64,000 nt of DNA, taken from contig NC_045144.1 of assembly GCF_008831285.2 (NCBI RefSeq), positions 7,364,176 to 7,428,175 on the forward strand, given 5' to 3'. Shown piece after piece: positions 59,141 to 64,000 of the stretch (position 1 is the first letter of the stretch; the number at the start of each line of letters is the position of its first letter). Source of the stretch: Nymphaea colorata. Taxonomy: Eukaryota > Streptophyta > Magnoliopsida > Nymphaeales > Nymphaeaceae. The notes beneath the pieces were generated by a model that searched no databases, had not been told where the DNA came from, and saw only the letters and a list, made by a program, of their open reading frames with translations. Position numbers and translations under genes: made by a program.

Positions 59141-62100
59141 AACATGTGACGCTCTACGTATAATAGTAACTTCTCAATATGGAGCCTTTGAGGTGAAGTA
59201 GGCTTCATGCATGTGCCTATGTAAAGATGCATATCGTTCATGCTTTTTTACATGTCATTTAATGCATATGCACGTCTCTTTGAAGCATAGCCACAAATAT
59301 CATATTGAGGTCATCATTAACAAGATAAAATTTATCATCATTGTAAAAGTATCACAAAATTTTCACATTTCATGTTATTTTTATGATGATACAAGGGCAC
59401 CATTTCAAAATAATGTTATATCATGACTATGGCATAGTTACAAATAACATTTTGGAGTTTTAAACAGTGAGGTTTTTCTCAAGTATAATACAACAAGTTT
59501 GAACAAAACAGGAAAAAAAAAGAGCAATATGGTAGTTCTTTGAAAATAAAAAAAACTGAAAGTGGAGAAAAATAAAATAAGTGAGAAATTAAAAACACAA
59601 ACATAAAAAAAGACAAGTATATTTACAACGAATAAAAAATGAAAAAAAAAAACTGTTTGGCATAAAAAATGAAAAAACACAAAAAACAGCGTTAAATCGC
59701 ATTAAAAACATGTTTTTTAGTTTTAAACGACAATTTAATTTATCATTTTTTCACTTTTTGTTGTGAAAAAAAATGTTTTTTTTTTGTGACCATGCAGTCA
59801 ATTGCAATTACCATATTCAAACTCTCAATCAAGTTCATGCAAACTAGCTGAAATTGGCTGTCAAATCAAGATATCTTCCAAATGCTCTATTTGGGTCTTG
59901 AAGTAGGAACACAATACCCTCTTCTGAAAACTTGAAACTCCTAGCAAGTTTTTTGTTCAACAATACCAATTTGTATCCAACTATCATTCTTAAGCTTATT
60001 TAAACTTCTTAGATTTAGATTTGTAATTTTGTATAGAATAGTTGGTTGGCCTGAGTGTTGCGCTAATGATGGGTCCTTAATTCGATTCTTATGGGTGCTA
60101 CTCTTATGTACTACAAATGGTGGTGTACATGATATTTGAGTTGGATGATGTACCATAAGACCACCCATGTCCTGAAGCAACTCTGAACCTTGAGGGTAGG
60201 ACAAAGGGGAGGTGGCTTCACATTTGGGAAGCCACCATTATAAGCTACATAACATGAGGAGCGAGAAATGCAATAGTAATGAAAATTGATCTACATGATA
60301 TCAAGTATGTAGTTACAATTTCTATTATAGTCAAATATGTTGCCCCAATTTAATTATTCGACCAGTCAAAGAAATTGAGAGCCCTTTTAAACATATCATA
60401 TTTGAAGTTCAATGCAGATTTGTTCATGGTAGCACAAACTAGACCACTAGATTGTACTTTCTCTAGAACAAGATTCAGTTTAGCAAGAGAACAATCCACC
60501 TATTCTTGAATGTATGGGAAACACAAGTGCGAAAAGAGTTTGAGAAACTACCATGGGAACTTTGCAACCACTGGCAAGAATTAAGATACAAACCAATCAC
60601 TTTCAGGAGCAGGAAAAAAAATATTAGTGAAAACTATAGAACAAACTGATGAGGGAGTAAAAAGAAAGAGTCTACAAAAAAACTATTGTTTAATGTCCAA
60701 AAAAAAATAAAAATCAGCATTTATTAGCAAATTACCTTTAGGTGATGCAAGCACAATTGAAGAATCATTGTAAAACTCATTGTTGGAGCTGTATCATGGA
60801 ATAAGCATGGAACTGCAGACGCCATAAAGTTCATACTTGGCAAACTTGCTGATCCCCAAGTCGGCTAGAAATATTTTATATTAAAAATATTTTTAATTTA
60901 ATCGGGTCAGGGTTGGGCTAGGATTTGAATGGACGGGCAGGGTCCGGGCCTGACTTCTTATCAGGCCCTACCTTGGCTCTGCCCTTGTCAAGACCCAGAA
61001 AAGTATGAGTTTGTTTTGTTCGAAAAATTAGCAACTATCAATCCAAGAGCCGCTTCCTCCAAAAGACCGGTTCTTTGATGCTTATAGTTTCTGGTCACAA
61101 GGAGTTGTGAATTTAGAGGTGTTTGTGACAGTAACAAGTTGTTATTGTTTCATAAATTAGAAGATAAAATTATGGTAGGTTCATGGAATAGTGTGTAGCA
61201 AAATTTCATGAAGCTGACTATTCTTTGGAGCAGATTCATCAAACAATAACAAATTGTAATTATTGTCAAATGGTTCCTTAGGGCTTATTTGATAGTGAGG
61301 ACACTCTATAAGTGTCTCAAGAATCTACCCTAAAAGTTGGGTCAGATTTATGGAACATTAGTTGTAGTATGAATCTGCCCTAGTTCCATGAACCTACCGT
61401 AATCTTGTGGCAAATTCATGAAACACTCAATAGTGTCACTGCTATTTTCCATGCTTGTCCCATGGTGTTTACAATGATTCTTTAATTGCGCTTGCATCAT
61501 TTGGAGGTGATTTTGTCAAGAGATGCTTATATATATATATATATAATTGTAGTTGTTGGCTTGTTGCTTTGAGCATTTTTTATTCTTTTGTGGGGATTTG
61601 TGGTGGGAAGCTTGCAAGTTTTTATTGATTTTGCGCTCTATAATTATAGAATTCTTATCTTCTAGTCATGTATTGTTATGGATCGTTGTATTCGTTTTGT
61701 TGTAGCTGCTTTCGTGTTTCTCATTCAAAAATGTATTTTATGAATATCTATTCATGAAAATACTGATCGTGGCATGTTAACAAGAAAAATGGTTTCGTTG
61801 AGATATCAACTTTCTATGCAGCAAAAAAAAAAAATTGTCTCTACAAAAGTTGAAGCATAGTAAGAGCGGCACCCTGAAACATGCACCAAAGCATACCTTG
61901 TATCTTAAGGAAACTAGGGTTTGGATTTGGGCTTTGGGTCTTTTTCTTTTCTGCCTACCCATGGAGACATTTAAAGGGACAAAAACTAGACCCTTTAAAT
62001 ATGATATTAAAGTGTTTATTTTTCAATCTAACTTTATCAATATCATTTTAAGGATAAGTTGATGCAAAATATATATTAAATTGATCATTTTTTTTAGTAT

Positions 62101-62327
62101 TAATAGCAATTTTATAACAAAACAAAAATGAATGGCTCTCATAGGGTTAACACTTTGATAATAGAAAAATTAACATTTTTCTTAAAAACAACTTGATTCA
62201 AGACATGTTTTATATCAAAATAGTTTTTATAAAGATATTAGGATGTTTATATTTTATTTAAAATACTTCTTAAGCAAAAAGTTAAAGGGTTTGATTTTTA
62301 TCTCTCACATAAGTGTTATTATTACCA

Positions 62328-62330
<3 letters not shown>
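59141..62330. other. Gene-free stretch
   Basis: Contains a tRNA-like segment near 60042-60115 (TGGTTGGCCTGAGTG and TAATTCGATTCTT could be decayed A and B boxes of a SINE) and a GC/AT element fragment at 60868-60992. Otherwise AT-rich with no recognised gene. Confidence 0.45.
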
Positions 62331-62364
<34 letters not shown>

Positions 62365-62367
62365 TCT

Positions 62368-62429
<62 letters not shown>
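62329..62429. repeat. (CT)n-(TA)n compound microsatellite
   Basis: CT run 62331-62367 followed by about 58 bases of TA. Confidence 0.95.
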
Positions 62430-62432
<3 letters not shown>

Positions 62433-62674
62433 TCAGTTTGATTTAGCTAAAAAACAATTGCATTTTTATTGCTTCTCCATCAAAAGAATCATAAAGAAAA
62501 CATTACATCATTCTGCTTTGCATTATTCTCATGATTCGGGACACTCTAATATATTGCTCAACTTGAAGAAATTAATGAAGCAAAAAATAATAAAAAAGCA
62601 ATTCAATTGGTATACATCAAACGAAAGAAAAAAAAAATAAGTTGAATCAAGAAACTGGGAGATTTGCAGACAAA

Positions 62675-62914
62675 TTAAGGGACGGAGGTGATAACAGCAT
62701 GTCCACCGCCAGGGCTGGGGCCCGAGTCCTTCACTGCGCCAAGAAACAGCGTGTCCATGATCGAGTGAGCCGCGGGCTGACCGAATCGAGGTCCCGGGAC
62801 TGCCGGAGCGCCGGCCGGCATGCGCCGAGCCTGGACTGAAGAACACTCCGACAAGAAGAGGATGATGAGCAAGAGAAGAGGAAGAACCAAGCTTCTGATC
62901 ATCCTGAAGGCCAT
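62675..62914 (-). CDS. Small secreted peptide precursor, PIP/PIPL-like (SGPS motif)
   Basis: 79 aa. Residues 1-29 form a clear signal peptide (MAFRMIRS, a Leu/Ile-rich core, then SSVQA before Arg-Arg). A variable Pro/Ala-rich middle follows, and near the C-terminus KDSGPSPGGGH (residues 62-72). PAMP-induced peptides and their relatives carry a conserved C-terminal SGPSxxGxGH core that is released and read by a receptor kinase (RLK7 for PIP1). Here the core is followed by seven more residues, unlike canonical PIPs, which end at GH. The Met at 62914 is chosen over upstream ones because it starts the signal peptide and lies about 64 bases below a TATA box. A CEP-type peptide is the main alternative. 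Confidence 0.75.
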   Translation of the reverse strand: MAFRMIRSLVLPLLLLIILFLSECSSVQARRMPAGAPAVPGPRFGQPAAHSIMDTLFLGAVKDSGPSPGGGHAVITSVP

Positions 62915-62977
62915 TGCAAGGCAATGTCTACGTTTCTCTGCTTGTGAATGTGCTTGGCATTCTTGGTGCAGTGAGTG

Positions 62978-62985
62978 TATATATA
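62978..62985 (-). promoter_or_regulatory. TATA box of the PIP-like gene
   Basis: CTATATATAC on the minus strand, 64 bases before the start codon, in otherwise GC-richer sequence; the implied transcript start is near 62950. Confidence 0.75.
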
Positions 62986-63055
62986 GGCGTCGCCGCCATG
63001 GTGGCGATTCTTTTGAAGTTGCCAAATTGAACAGAAACGTGCTGAGGACCATCAC

Positions 63056-64000
63056 AGTTGCTTCGTGGAATAGGGCTGCGGATCAAATTCCTTGGCGTTC
63101 TCTGCCGCCTCTGTAGCGCAACTGTTTGAAACAAAAAGACTTTATGTACCCTTTTGACCCATCTCGCCGTCTCTGACTTAGATTTCACAATAAATATGAA
63201 CTAAGGTTCTATAGTAACAGAAAACGCTTTTTAAAAAAAAAACTAAAAAAAAAGATGATAAATTAACTAGCCGTTTAGAACTTACATGTATTTTTTGGAA
63301 AAAAGAAATTAGAAACGAAAAAAATGTAGTTTTAAGGCGTTTTTTCGTGTTTTTTCAGTTTTTTTATTTTCTCAGGTTTTAAATGTCAAACAGATTTTCT
63401 TTTTGCAAATCTAATAATCTTTTGATGTTTGTGTTATTAGTTTCTCACTTATTTTTTTTATTTTTTATTTTTTAAAATTTTTAAAAAATTGCTACAATTT
63501 TCTAATTTTTTTGTTTTTTTAAGCTCATTCTATTATGTTTGAGAAAAACTTTGCCATTTAAAACTCCGAGAAGTTATTTATGATTATGATCTAAACTATG
63601 GTGAACACCTCCGGCGAGACCTAAATTTTTCAAGATGAAGCTGAATCAAAATTTTGGTAAGAGTCGAAGTGTCTTTTTCAAAATTTTATATAGGATACAT
63701 GAAATTTTTAAAATTTTTTATTAGTTTTTGTGAAGGGGGGGGGGGGGGGGGCTAGAAAAACTTTTTAGAGATAGCACTCTTCATGATTTTCATGTTTCAA
63801 GGAACACTCATACACATGACATGACAAATATTAAAGGATATTAAATAGAAAATAAAAAAACATTTAGAGGTGCCCGCACCAACCCATACTTGACTCCAAG
63901 ATCTTTAGTTTCTGCCGGCGGCCAAGATGGTTAGTTTCAGACAGTGCCGCTGGCAGGTAATGGTGCAACTGGTGGAGAAATGGTCAGGGTCGGAGAGAGG
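63056..64000. other. Upstream DNA of the PIP-like gene
   Basis: AT-rich with many T-runs and a poly-G tract at 63736-63750. 63868-63905 resembles the GGTGTGGGC-family end (GGTGCCCGCACCAACCC). No gene seen. Confidence 0.5.

Noticed and set aside
62529-62924. 131-codon minus-strand frame MPCNGLQDDQ...
   Set aside because: Overlaps the PIP-like gene in another frame with no signal peptide or family.

Overview
This is plant nuclear DNA. It is AT-rich and intron-rich, with GT-AG splicing, a plant-type CDKC kinase gene, a plant secreted-peptide gene, degenerate EAR-motif C2H2 zinc-finger copies, and many MITEs, SINE-like elements and (TA)n/(GA)n microsatellites. The species cannot be fixed from the sequence. 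The CDKC protein resembles the rice-type sequence in places (for example a GKNEPEQL stretch), so a monocot or early-diverging angiosperm is a reasonable guess and no more.

Layout. (1) About 3.56-13.31 kb, minus strand: a complete 12-exon cyclin-dependent kinase C gene. I rebuilt it exon by exon: 1545 coding nt, 514 aa, all frames joining. One intron is GC-AG, exon 4 is a 30-nt microexon, and two hAT-like elements with GGTACGGG-rich ends sit in the 4.1-kb intron 10. (2) 8.70-18.26 kb and 24.06-31.31 kb are two direct copies of one large segmental duplication. Copy B carries a broken 5' remnant of the kinase gene: exon 1 intact, exon 2 with a stop codon just after the catalytic lysine, exons 3-8 deleted, exon 9 cut at the breakpoint. 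(3) 18.3-24.0 kb, between the copies, holds nested GC/AT/GC elements and one SINE-like unit but no gene. (4) 31.95-38.90 kb, plus strand: fragment of an RsmB/NOP2/Sun (NSUN) RNA m5C-methyltransferase gene with an in-frame TGA, a lost motif-IV cysteine and no catalytic C-terminus. (5) 41.6-46.2 kb: five tandem, decayed copies of a small ZAT-like zinc-finger repressor gene, minus strand. (6) 47.3-53.2 kb: repeat-rich, with a (TA)n-bounded direct/inverted repeat, a 1.8-kb tandem duplication, a 51-bp minisatellite present in only one copy, and a MITE whose empty target site survives in the sister copy. (7) 54.0-64.0 kb: a SINE-like element with a 14-bp target duplication, a small gene resembling the At4g14450-type unknown family (56.1 kb, plus), a second intact 377-bp MITE, and a small secreted-peptide gene of PIP type (62.7-62.9 kb, minus) with a clear TATA box.

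Only three loci look able to make an intact product: CDKC (transcription-elongation kinase, acting with cyclin T), the At4g14450-like protein, and the PIP-like peptide precursor. They are not obviously linked in function. The rest is duplication debris, pseudogenes and short mobile elements.
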